A stretch of DNA of 15,623 nt, taken from the NCBI GenBank assembly GCA_015501055.1, contig JADNYV010000785.1:1-15623 (forward strand). Reading direction: 5' to 3'. Position numbers and translations under genes: made by a program. The notes under the pieces were generated by a model, which did not search any database, had not been told where the DNA came from, and saw nothing but the letters and a program-made list of their open reading frames with translations. Shown here one piece after another: positions 1 to 8,306 of this stretch; position 1 is the stretch's first letter, and each line of letters opens with the position of its first letter. The stretch comes from Mucidula mucida. Taxonomy: Eukaryota > Basidiomycota > Agaricomycetes > Agaricales > Physalacriaceae.

Positions 1-1880
1 GCCGTCTACTCGTGAACGCAACACTTTCTCATCCCAATATAGCCAAAAACTAGATCGTGATAGGACAAATGTCATGAAAGAGAGGGACCATCAGACGAGG
101 TTGCAACATACTATCGACAAGGAAGTGAGCGACTTCCAGCTCAAAGAGCTCAGGTTACAAGCCAAGATCAAAGAACGGGAAGACCTCCAGACTCGGATCG
201 AATCCATGAAGAAGGATATTGTCATCTTTACTCAGCGTGCAAAGGCGCGTCGCTAAAAACCCTGTCTATTTCGTCTAATATAATTCTCCAAAGGAAGCGG
301 AGGCTGCACTCAAAGAGGCCCAAGCCCCCATCGACGAGCTAACATCTGAGTACGAGGTTGCGCAGAAGGCTCTAACGGCACAGATCAATCAAGCCCAATC
401 TCTTGCTGAGTCTCTCGCTCAGAGTGTCGACAAGTTGGACATGGCAAGCAAAGAGATTGAACGGTAAGTCCCGATATGCTTTAAGCAACCGCAGCAAATG
501 AACAATCGTCTAGGTACATAAAGCAAAGGATCCCTTCGAAGATGAAAGACTGCCAAGACCAGCTGGCACAATGCGATGAGCAGATCGAAGATTGTAGTCG
601 CAGCATCTCAACCTCTCGAGAGCAGATTTCGAGCTTAGAGCGGGAGATCGGTGGCGCTGACGCCAAACGAGCGAATTACCAGGAAAATATCCGTGTTCGA
701 CAGCTCGCCTCCCAAATAGCCGAAGCTCAACAGAAGATCAGCGCGTTTGATTTGGAAGAAGCTTCCAGGGCTCGCCGGAACTTTGATGAGAAGTACAGCG
801 GCGAGAAGGAAAAGGAGACCAAGTTACATGCTACTGTAAGTTTCCATCATGCTCGATTGGGGTTTTTCTTGATACGCGATTAGTGTGCACACATCCAAGG
901 AGAGTTGAAGTCCTTGCAAGCCCAAGCAAAGGCCTCGCAGAAAGACATGAAGGAGTTCAAAGACATTGATCAGAAGTACACTGATCAATTGGTCAAAGTC
1001 AAGGCGCGTCAAGCTACGCAAACGTTGGATGAGACTAATGGAACCTTCAGATGTCCGACGTCGCGAATAACGATCTCGAGCTGTACGCCAAAGCACTAGA
1101 CAAGTACGCCGCCTTCCTATTAATGTTGCGTGTATCTAAAAACAACACCAGTGCCATTATGAAGTACCATGGTTTGAAGATGGAGGAGGTCAACTCGACT
1201 ATGCGGCATCTTTGGAATCGTACCTACCAGGGAACCGGTATTTCTCGTGCTTTTGGGCCTTCTCGTCAGACCTGACACGAAAAACAGACATTGACGGCAT
1301 CAAGATACGCTCGGACGTTGAAGGCGGAGCTTCCAAGCGATCGTACAACTACCGGGTACAGTAACAACTCTCTTTGACTTAACGACTTCTAATATGTCCT
1401 TTGTAGGTTGTAATGACGAAGGACCAGGTAGAGATGGACATGCGTGGCCGATGTTCGGCCGGCCAGAAGATGCTTGCATCCATCATCATCCGGTTAGCAT
1501 TATCAGATTCCTTCGGTCAGAATTGTGGTATTCTTGCGCTGGACGAGCCGACGAACGCTTTGGATCGGGAGAACATTGATGCCTTGGCGGCTAGTCTTGT
1601 CGAGTGAGTGTCTCTTCGTCAGTGGTTGATCCGATCCCTTACTTTCATTCCCACCCCCAAGTATCATCGAGGAGCGCAAGAACCAGTCCAACTTTCAGCT
1701 CATCATTATTACCCACGATGAAACCTTCTTAGCGAAGCTTGGTCAAAACAATGTGATGCAGCATTACTGGTGTGTGAAGCGTCTTCTCAATCGATATTCT
1801 CCAACTCATTGCCCTCCAGGCGAGTTACCAGGGATGCTCGACAGAAGTCGATTATCGAACGCCAAAATTTCGGCGTGTAG
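1..1880 (+). CDS. RAD50: RAD50 DNA double-strand break repair ATPase, C-terminal part (5' end outside window)
   Basis: ATPase of the Mre11-Rad50-Nbs1 complex, which senses, tethers and processes DNA breaks in the nucleus. Seen here: the last 475 residues, in ten exons at 2-244, 294-463, 514-835, 884-1003, 1051-1103, 1152-1237, 1288-1355, 1407-1603, 1662-1769 and 1820-1880. The first four exons encode charged coiled coil, the descending arm after the zinc hook; the hook itself is off-window. The C-terminal ATPase lobe follows: [20 protein letters not shown], the ABC signature RGRCSAGQK, Walker [14 protein letters not shown] and the switch motif IIITHDE, ending [13 protein letters not shown]. 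The D-loop reads NALD where human and yeast Rad50 have TNLD. The exon 4/5 junction needs a GC-AG intron (1004-1050); spliced so, the residues align without gaps to human Rad50 around KYREMMIVMRTTEL. The first junction is ambiguous: a GC donor at 245 with acceptor 293, or a GT donor at 249 with acceptor 297; both keep frame and change only one or two residues. Identity is very secure. Confidence 0.97.
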
Positions 1881-2485
1881 TTGCTCAGCATGCTATCGTC
1901 TCTATTGTACGTACGTTAAATTATCGGACATTTCTGTATCATCTGTATCACTATCCATTTGCATGCTTCTCGCACAGAACCTGGTGTCAATCACCCTGGT
2001 GGACACTGTGGAGTCATTCGTAATGTCCGCATTGCCTGTGCCTTCTGAGAGACGTGTGTTCGTTGACTGTGCCACCTGACATGCGAAGGCGGGGGAGAGA
2101 ATGTTTCCCGAAGTCCCGGTCCTCGGAATGCTGTTTGGGCAGTTTACGAACGAGATATCCATTTATTCTGGAAGGTGAATGATAGCTTGTTGAACATCAC
2201 GCTACTGAGCACTAGGCGAGAGAAATTGTACTCCCGAATAGCGATTTGACGTGAAGATTAGTAGGTGTCGACTCCTGCTTTCGGATTCGATTTATTCGCA
2301 ACCCTGGTGCCGAAATGCGGTGGGGACTGATCTGTCGTACTCCCTGGACTCTGGAAAACGTTTCACGACGTGTCAGACGCTTTTCACGACGGAAATAGTG
2401 CGGTTTTACTGTATATTCACACGCCCAACGCGTAACAGTGGGATAGTTCCATTCCTGAAGTCTACTGAATGACAGTGGCGAGTTG
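1881..2485. other. Intergenic region between RAD50 and the DUF4436-type gene
   Basis: This stretch follows the RAD50 stop and should hold its 3'UTR and the promoter of the next gene. Short open frames exist on both strands but none resembles a protein or has convincing splice sites. The right part carries two copies of TTTCACGACG (2361-2370 and 2382-2391) spaced 21 nt apart and an ACGCGT core (2428-2433), described under findings. Confidence 0.6.
2361..2391 (+). repeat. Paired 10-bp direct repeat TTTCACGACG
   Basis: Two identical copies start at 2361 and 2382, 21 nt apart, which is two turns of the helix. They lie about 100-125 nt upstream of the TATA-like element of the following gene. The repeat is visible directly; a role as a paired transcription-factor site is inference. 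Confidence 0.4.
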
Positions 2486-2494
2486 TATATATAA
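2486..2494 (+). promoter_or_regulatory. TATA box of the DUF4436-type gene
   Basis: TATATATAA lies 35 nt upstream of the chosen ATG at 2529 and is the only good TATA element between RAD50 and this gene. It argues that the in-frame ATG at 2469, which is upstream of it, is not the translation start. Confidence 0.5.
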
Positions 2495-2528
2495 TGTCCA
2501 AACGCTGGCGCTCCCTCCAGGATCGGGG

Positions 2529-4333
2529 ATGGGTCTCTTTCCTAACAGCCACAGGCGCAATGGGAGCTCCTTCCACCGGCTTCGCTCGTTCCATCTCGCG
2601 CCTGGTGTAGAAGAAGGAGCGCGCCCTCCCCTCCGTTCTGTCTTTCCCACACCATCTCCCACTCCTTCTCGTAGTCGCTCATTCTTTCGTTTTTCCAAGA
2701 CAACTACTACTACGGTCGCGAAATCAGTCTCGATATCGCGTCCGCGTCTCTCTCGTACATGGCTCGTCCCGCGGAACGCATCCGTGCCCATTCCCCCGGG
2801 CTTCATCATCGCCCTCGGTGTGCTTCTCTCTCTTCTCTTCATCGTCATTCTTGCATGCACGTTCCGCGGGGCAGATGCGGGCGAGCCTCCGTTCAAGGAA
2901 CTGCTGAATACTTTGGCAAGGACTTCTCCGGGTGTGAGTTCACAAGTTGGCACTGGAGAATGGGAGTTGAATGCTAACTTGGTGTCAGGTTGTTTTGATA
3001 GGCGATAATGTTGATGTGGACGTGGATGAACCGTCTGTTACCATTCGGTGGTCGATTGTCGCATGCGGGGCGGATTATATGCTCCCAGGATCGAACGGAA
3101 CCCATGGAAGTAATCTTTGCGGACTGCCGAACATGGCGTTGGCCATCTTTGTTGATGGGTCAGTGCTCACCTGATACTCTTTCTAGTAATCTAGACTGAT
3201 TGACAAAACAGAGAGGACACCCCCACAGCATTATATGACCCCACTGACATACCTTTCAATAAAGATACCGGAATGAGGAGAAGGTTAGTAACGATGTTAT
3301 TCTCTGACATTTTTTTTTTGCTGAGTGGGTCCTATTAGCGTCCAGAACTTGGTTCAATTCGACTCGGACCACGACCTTGACGTTCATAAAGCGCGTTTGT
3401 ACCCCTTTGACACGTACTTTCTGTCCAGTAGTATCCGTATCGCCTCGCCGACGTCCAATGCGAGTTCCGCAAGCCCTTCCTTCTCTCCCGTTTCCCCTTC
3501 GACTATCCCATCACAAGAGCGACCCATACCGATACAGAGGCTCGTAACTCTCGACGTAGTAACGAACTTCAACATCGACACACGCGATGTGGAGAGTTAC
3601 GCGCTCGAGCCAGCGGGTGATCGAAGCGTTCCTACACGGTAAACTTTCCGCTCCTTGATTTATACTTATATTTGTGCTCATCAAAGTGCAGAGACATCGA
3701 CATGACTATTCGTCGACCGGGCGAAGCGCGCACCATCTGCCTCCTGCTCTTCGGTGTCTCTTGGGTGTTGACTCATGTGTCTATCGGGCACGTTCTACTC
3801 GCAAGACGTCTCACGGCCGCGAAGCCCGTGCTGAAGCATCTGGCTGCGGCTGGTGCGATATTAGTGGCGCTTCCTCACATCAGGGATAGTATGCCAGACG
3901 CCCCAGGATTGGACGGCTTTCTGATTGGTACGTTTACCGGTTTCATATGGGGACGAACAAAATGTTGAAAAAGGATGATTGTGTAGATACAATCGGCTTC
4001 TTCCCGCAAATGATCATCACTGGAACGTGTATCGTCGCTCTGCTGCTCATTGTCGTCGCGCGAGAACTCTCCAACACGTCTGGCGGTCTTGTCCGTCGTC
4101 CGAAGCTTTCGATTATGCCGCCGCCGCCCCTCCCCGTGTTCACCGGTGAAGCAAAGCCGCCTAGTCCCACTGTTGGCACGTCGGGTGAGATGACGAAGTA
4201 CGAGATGGATAGGGTGATGAAGCATCTCAAAGGACAATACGTCTTCCCGCCTCTTCCGCCTGTGCCCTCGAGTCCAACTCGCGGGGTACACCGAAGAGTT
4301 ATGACGGTCGTACCCCAGTCAAAGAATATCTAG
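2529..4333 (+). CDS. DUF4436-type multi-pass membrane protein
   Basis: Membrane protein of unknown function; the layout matches what I know of the DUF4436 family. Six exons (2529-2933, 2989-3158, 3212-3283, 3339-3638, 3692-3927, 3987-4333) give 509 residues. Order: a Ser/Arg-rich N-terminal tail, a first membrane helix (about 91-111), a soluble probably beta-rich domain (about 140-315) with a YPFDTY motif at 237-242, three further helices (about 329-350, 362-380, 401-420), and a Pro-rich cytosolic tail with PPPPLPVF. Family-like landmarks are the YPFD motif, TIRRPGEAR just before helix 2, PHIRDSMPDAPG after helix 3 and GFFPQM before helix 4. All introns are GT-AG, 53-59 nt, and every junction keeps frame. 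The start is the weakest part: no Met occurs in frame between 2529 and the first helix, and 2469 is upstream of the TATA box. An unseen 5' exon would shorten the N-terminal tail. Fold class is confident; function is unknown. Confidence 0.82.
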
Positions 4334-4933
4334 TCCACTCTCTGGCATTCCGTGGCGTTCTTGGTGAACCCTCACTTACAATGTGGCGTGCATCTAAATG
4401 ATCACGGAGTCGTTGCACTCTTTAGTAGCCATATCTACACTCCTTAAACAAACTGTCCACTCCTTTTTTCAGTTTCTTTGTCTTGCTCGGACCACAGGTG
4501 TACAGTAATATGTAAAATGTTCATGTGAATAGTCATTAAGGTTCAGTTCATACTTCAATAATACCTACTCAGGTGGTGTAATGATGAGGTGTTTAATATG
4601 TATCTCCATTATGGTACACAACCCCAGCTTCAGGATCTCATACACGGAGCGGCGGATAACGTCGCATGAGGACTTTGTATGTCTCGCTTATGTTATACGT
4701 ACACGCGTAGCACGGATGTTATAGGTACACAGGCTCCGAATGTACACCTTGTCTGAAGACCACCATCATGTCTGCGCGGCTAGCCGAGTCCGCATACCTA
4801 CAGTTATTTCACAATCACCACCCTAATTGAGGCTGATACTAAGAGCTTCATAGTGTCTGCGAGCTACTGTACCCTATAAGCTGAGATCTATACTCTAATT
4901 AACAAAAGAAATCTTTACAAAATAGAAATTGCG
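4334..4933. other. Gene-poor intergenic stretch
   Basis: AT-richer sequence between the DUF4436-type gene and the tRNA. No open frame of note on either strand. It holds the presumed 3'UTR of the upstream gene and one short imperfect direct repeat at 4690-4730. I see nothing else in it. Confidence 0.6.
4690..4730 (+). repeat. 15-bp imperfect direct repeat
   Basis: ATGTTATACGTACAC at 4690-4704 recurs as ATGTTATAGGTACAC at 4716-4730 with one mismatch and a 26-nt period. It is noncoding, and two copies are too few to call an array. Confidence 0.4.
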
Positions 4934-4957
4934 CCACATTTCGAAAATGAAATGTGG
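4934..4957 (-). repeat. Perfect hairpin just 3' of tRNA-Leu
   Basis: CCACATTTC (4934-4942) and GAAATGTGG (4949-4957) form a perfect 9-bp stem around a 6-nt loop. On the minus strand it lies immediately after the TTTT run that should stop RNA polymerase III, 7 nt beyond the tRNA 3' end. It may be chance, a back-up terminator or a mobile-element footprint. Confidence 0.55.
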
Positions 4958-4961
4958 AAAA
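4958..4961 (-). terminator. RNA polymerase III T-run terminator of tRNA-Leu
   Basis: Four consecutive T residues on the minus strand begin 3 nt after the tRNA discriminator base, the usual place and minimum length for a polymerase III terminator. Confidence 0.6.
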
Positions 4962-4964
4962 CTT

Positions 4965-5069
4965 TGATGAGAGTGGGATTCGAACCCACGCCCTTTCGGA
5001 CCAGATCATGTAGGTACAACTACCCGGGTCTCCTTAGTCTGGCGCCTTAGACCGCTCGGCCATCTCACC
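4965..5069 (-). tRNA. tRNA-Leu, anticodon AAG, with a 25-nt intron
   Basis: Reads on the minus strand as a complete class II tRNA. Acceptor arms GGTGAGA (5063-5069) and TCTCATC (4966-4972) pair with one G-U. The D arm is the leucine-type GGCCGAGCGGTCTAAGGC. The anticodon stem CCAGA/TCTGG encloses a loop with anticodon AAG at 5033-5035. The variable arm is long, and the T arm GTGGG-TTCGAAT-CCCAC contains the B-box (4976-4986). The discriminator is A at 4965, as expected for leucine. An intron at 5007-5031 sits one base 3' of the anticodon, the canonical place; mature length is 80 nt before CCA addition. The CCA is not encoded, as usual in eukaryotes. It decodes CUU, and CUC if A34 is modified to inosine. 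Confidence 0.95.
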
Positions 5070-5329
5070 ATGAGTAATCGGACGCCACCTGACTTATCGA
5101 TCTCAATCAGGTCGACCTAGGCTCGATACTTGCTTCACCTGGCCTCAATTATTATTATAGACCATGCTGCGCGTCAGATCTTTATCACTGCCACCATTCA
5201 GATTCTGCGGTTTTGCTGCGGTTCTGACAAGTACTTAAACAGCTCCGACTTTCGCATCCCTCCCCAAAGTACCTGACATGCTCGTGGTACCTGATACAGA
5301 AATGAAGGCCACATCCAAATCCGAAGAAC
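5070..5329. promoter_or_regulatory. Region between tRNA-Leu and the DUF7330-type gene
   Basis: Upstream flank of the tRNA and presumed promoter of the plus-strand gene starting at 5330. It contains an 11-bp tandem duplication, CTGCGGTTTTG then CTGCGGTTCTG, at 5205-5226. No clear TATA box was recognised. An ATG at 5302 is in another frame and would precede the coding ATG as an upstream start codon if transcription begins before it. Confidence 0.4.
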
Positions 5330-6133
5330 ATGCCCAGTTTGCGGAGCCTCTACCAGTATGCATTGCCACAGCAAGTGACTCCCGATGTTGTACTGATTGC
5401 CGATACCCAGCCTGAAGGTCCTCCCTCGTATGAAGACGCTGCCAGCACAAGCATTAACGTTCGCGTCCTTGTCCCAGCCCATCTGCGACCGACGAACTTT
5501 GTCTACGTCAATCGCAGCAACTCTTCCATCAAGGAAACGTGTGCCATCAACAGCGCGCTCGAGATCCCGCAGTCTTTGCTCCCGCCGCTCGAAGCCGGCG
5601 AGACGGTGCGCAAGAACGTGTCGATGATCTCCAAGAATGGCAGCGTGAACGGGACGATTCATCTCTTGGAGGGTGGACTGTGCGCAGATCTCTTGCTGCG
5701 ATCGCAGAACGGATCCGTGGAGGCGCGTGTGGTATGTCGTTCATCTAAACCAGCTTCGTGTGTATATATGTGCTCAACCCACATTCAATAGTACCGTACG
5801 TCGCGATCGGACCCCTCATTCCGTTTGGACGTGTCATCGCAGAACGGAGGCGTGCGCGTCTACATACCGCGCGATTTCCAAGGTCCCATCGCCATCACGC
5901 ACGGCAATGGATCTGTAAAACTCTCGGATCAAGTAGCAGCAGCGACATCAGCCTTTACTGATGTCAATAAAGTGACGCGGTGCTTCATCGGAGACCTGAG
6001 GTTGTGGAAAGAGGGCGACTGGGACGGAGACGAGCTCATAGCGGAGTCAAAGAACGGTGGAATTAGAGTGTACTTTAACGACGAGCCTCCACCGCCGCCC
6101 ACATTGTCTTTCTTTTCCAAACTATTTTCTTGA
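5330..6133 (+). CDS. DUF7330-type beta-repeat protein
   Basis: Function unknown. Two exons (5330-5731, 5792-6133) joined by a 60-nt GT-AG intron give 247 residues. A short N-terminal segment with a PPSYEDA stretch precedes two related halves. These contain recurrent Asn-Gly turns followed by alternating hydrophobic residues: KNGSVNGTI, QNGSVEARV, QNGGVRVYIP, GNGSVKLS and KNGGIRVYF. The block RCFIGDLRLWKEGDWDGDEL and the final NGG-VYF strand are typical of fungal proteins I know as DUF7330, expanded in mushrooms. No signal peptide or membrane helix is evident. The ATG at 5330 opens this frame and no stop interrupts it. It converges with the HIT gene, leaving 43 nt between stops. Family assignment is good; a beta-solenoid-like fold is inference. 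Confidence 0.85.
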
Positions 6134-6176
6134 GGGTCTACTTGTATGCATAGTTGTATCTGTTAATCTATTAGCT

Positions 6177-6844
6177 TCATAGTTTGCTCCGGATACGATT
6201 GAGCAGCAAAGCAGCATCGTCATAGTCCAACTCTTCGCGCGCCTCGTACTCCATTTGGTGCATATCACGATGCGTCAAAGTAACATGAGGCTCGCGGACT
6301 TGAGGAGTCTTCTTGGCTCCCAAAACCGGGGCCGGAATTATGTGGTAGTGCACCTTTTACGCGTGTGAGCACGTTTGACGTGGCGCGACGTATAACGTAC
6401 ATGAGGAACGGCCTGGGCGTATTCTTGATTGCACACTACGTTTAATCCAGTATTATCCAGAGCTGTATCGCTTGAGTTCACTCAACCGAGAAGAATAAGC
6501 TAAGTGTACATACCCAACGTCAACGCGTTCGCCACTTTCGAAACAGCAACTCCAGCAGCGGCTGCATAATCCTCAGGAAGTTCTGAGAGTCTAGAGTAAT
6601 GCGCTTTGGGTATCACCAGGGCGTGTCCTTCGCGGAGTGGCAGAATATCTGCACCACGTAATCAATTCAACGTGTATGAATCGGTATAATGGACAAGACC
6701 TAGGATAGCGATAACCTTGTCATTTTCGTAGATTACAGCAGCCGGCGAGTCTCCTTTCAAGATGCGACAAAATGCACAGTCCGGGTCATCGTTCCATGCA
6801 GAGGGCTTTCTATCCACATGGGAGTCAATAATGAAGGAAGTCAT
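6177..6844 (-). CDS. HIT (histidine triad) family nucleotide hydrolase
   Basis: Probable nucleotide-phosphoramidate hydrolase of the Hint/Hnt1 branch, splitting AMP-linked substrates. Four exons on the minus strand (6844-6700, 6648-6514, 6462-6401, 6353-6177) give 172 residues. Seen: the zinc-type pair CAFC at 23-26, the conserved ENDKVIAILDILPLREGHAL block with VIPKAHY after it, and the triad HVHYHIIPAP at 114-123, whose middle histidine (H116) is the expected nucleophile. The tail of about 50 residues after the triad is longer than in minimal Hint proteins. Intron 3 splits the triad between H114 and V115. The ATG at 6844 is preferred because extending the frame upstream would run into SHE9 coding sequence; 56 nt separate them. 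Family certain; exact substrate unknown. Confidence 0.93.
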
Positions 6845-6900
6845 GCCGTGGCTGTGTAAGCTATCCCAGAGGTGATTATGATTGTTGTACAGTACTCGAG

Positions 6901-8028
6901 CTATGTGTAAAGGACATAAGTTATGACCGAGGCTGTAACAGCACCAGCAGCAACGCCAGACAGTACTGCTCGGTCCCAAAAGCTCGACGTCTGCAACAAA
7001 ATGGGGGACGGCTTCAAAGTCTCCCGCTCCCTCTCTGCCTTGACCGCAGCCTCTGCCAGGACCGTCAAGACCCTAACCTGCTCCTGCAAGTCTTGCTTAA
7101 CATCGTTAATCCCGGCCTCCACAAGCTGCCTCGTCTCCAAACTCAGCTCCTCCGTCTTCCGCTCAAACGTCTGCGCCAAGCGTTTCCGCTTCCACGGCTC
7201 AACGAACAGAATCGCCGAGATGAACACGAGCAAGTTGAGCGCCAGCGCGGCGAGCTGGCCGTACGTCGACGCGCTGCGGATTTTGTCGGACCACACCTGT
7301 TCTTCGTGATACCGCCCGAGAATCGCGCGCATGAGCTCGCTAAACTCGCGCTCTTGGGCAGCCTCGGACTCGTCGACAACGTCCTTGGCGCGCGCCTCCT
7401 CCTGCTCAAGCAAGTGGTCCTCCCGCACAAGCGCAGTGAACCGGCTCACGTCGTGGTCGCTCCACATCGACTTGCGCTGCAGCAGGTCGTTCACTTCGCG
7501 CTGCGAGTTGGACCGCTTCGACACCGCATCTTCATACCGATTCTTGGCCGCCCGCGCGGCGTGACGTGTAGCATTGATGCGTTCCTCTTTTGACACACAA
7601 TATTCAGCGACAACGTCCCAGAAACGATAAGGATGCGACTTACACGTACCTTGTTCTACCACCTGCCGTTTCAAGGCCTCTATCGCCTCATAGCCAGTGA
7701 CCTTGTTGAGCTCCGCCCCCAGTCGCGAAAAAGTGATCTTGGTCGTCGTGGTGAAATCATCCGCTTTAGTCCGTAGATTGATCAAGGCGCGGTCAGAGAT
7801 CTCTGCGAGACGGGATCTGACTTGTTCAATGTCATAGTCTGGACGAGTTGACGAAGACGGGGTAGGCTCGGGCGATGTTTCCGAAGACGTCGATGAGGTG
7901 GGCGGTGTCTGCTCATGAGGCGGCGTGCTGTCAGCCGACGGAGGTCGTGTTGTTCTCCGCAGGGAGGTTGTGGTCAAAGAGCGCGAGAACAACGCCCGCG
8001 GCGAGTGCGACGCCGCTCTACTGATCAT
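6901..8028 (-). CDS. SHE9: SHE9/MDM33-type mitochondrial inner-membrane protein
   Basis: Yeast She9/Mdm33 is an inner-membrane protein needed for normal mitochondrial shape, thought to act in inner-membrane fission through its coiled coils. Two exons (8028-7650, 7586-6901) give 354 residues. Seen: an Arg/Ser/Thr-rich N-terminus lacking acidic residues (1-30), fitting a mitochondrial presequence; a Pro/Ser/Thr linker (31-62); and coiled coil (about 65-225) with the family blocks SNSQREVNDLLQRK and RYHEEQVWSDKIR (218-230). Then come a membrane helix (236-255) followed by EPWKRKRL, more coiled coil, and a C-terminal helix (333-352). The ATG at 8028 is used; the frame can be extended to 8067 only with a GTG. 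The 63-nt intron (7587-7649) is free of stops and a multiple of three, but removing it restores the conserved VVEQEERINA junction. Confidence 0.93.
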   Translation of the reverse strand: MISRAASHSPRALFSRSLTTTSLRRTTRPPSADSTPPHEQTPPTSSTSSETSPEPTPSSSTRPDYDIEQVRSRLAEISDRALINLRTKADDFTTTTKITFSRLGAELNKVTGYEAIEALKRQVVEQGTCKSHPYRFWDVVAEYCVSKEERINATRHAARAAKNRYEDAVSKRSNSQREVNDLLQRKSMWSDHDVSRFTALVREDHLLEQEEARAKDVVDESEAAQEREFSELMRAILGRYHEEQVWSDKIRSASTYGQLAALALNLLVFISAILFVEPWKRKRLAQTFERKTEELSLETRQLVEAGINDVKQDLQEQVRVLTVLAEAAVKAERERETLKPSPILLQTSSFWDRAVLSGVAAGAVTASVITYVLYT

Positions 8029-8306
8029 GAAGGTCGGTGACAAGTTACTCTCGCGTACTCCCGGCACGGCAATTTGGAGGTGGAATGTACTTGTTTAATT
8101 ATTCGACTCAATGGCTACAGAATGTATGTTCCCTCTCTATGATTCTATATGCCAGTGACATTATGTATATCCCGCCGCGCACCCATGTGAGTTATAAGTT
8201 GTATGTACAGTAGTACTAGCGGAGGTGAGTGACGTTAAAGCAATGCAACTGAAAACACGAGGGACTGTGGAGGTCATAAATGAGACAGTAAAAAAATTAA
8301 AATCGT
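8029..8306. other. SHE9 promoter and CPR 3' flank
   Basis: The 278 nt between the CPR stop and the SHE9 start, both genes on the minus strand. AT-rich, with A-runs near 8289-8302 as expected near a 3' end. No gene or clear TATA box was seen. Confidence 0.4.

Noticed and set aside
1881..2162. Open frames on both strands behind RAD50
   Set aside because: Serine/threonine-rich or mixed composition, no motifs, no convincing splice partners; treated as 3' flank.
2469..2528. Earlier ATG for the DUF4436-type gene
   Set aside because: It lies upstream of the TATATATAA box, so a transcript from that promoter would not contain it. It remains possible if transcription starts farther upstream.
2462..2953. 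163-codon minus-strand open frame
   Set aside because: Antisense to exon 1 of the DUF4436-type gene; Arg-rich composition typical of a shadow frame.
6845..6979. Upstream extension of the HIT protein
   Set aside because: It would overlap the SHE9 C-terminal coding sequence in another frame; the ATG at 6844 gives a normal HIT N-terminus.
8029..8067. Extended SHE9 start at 8067
   Set aside because: The codon there is GTG, and the ATG at 8028 directly begins a good mitochondrial presequence.
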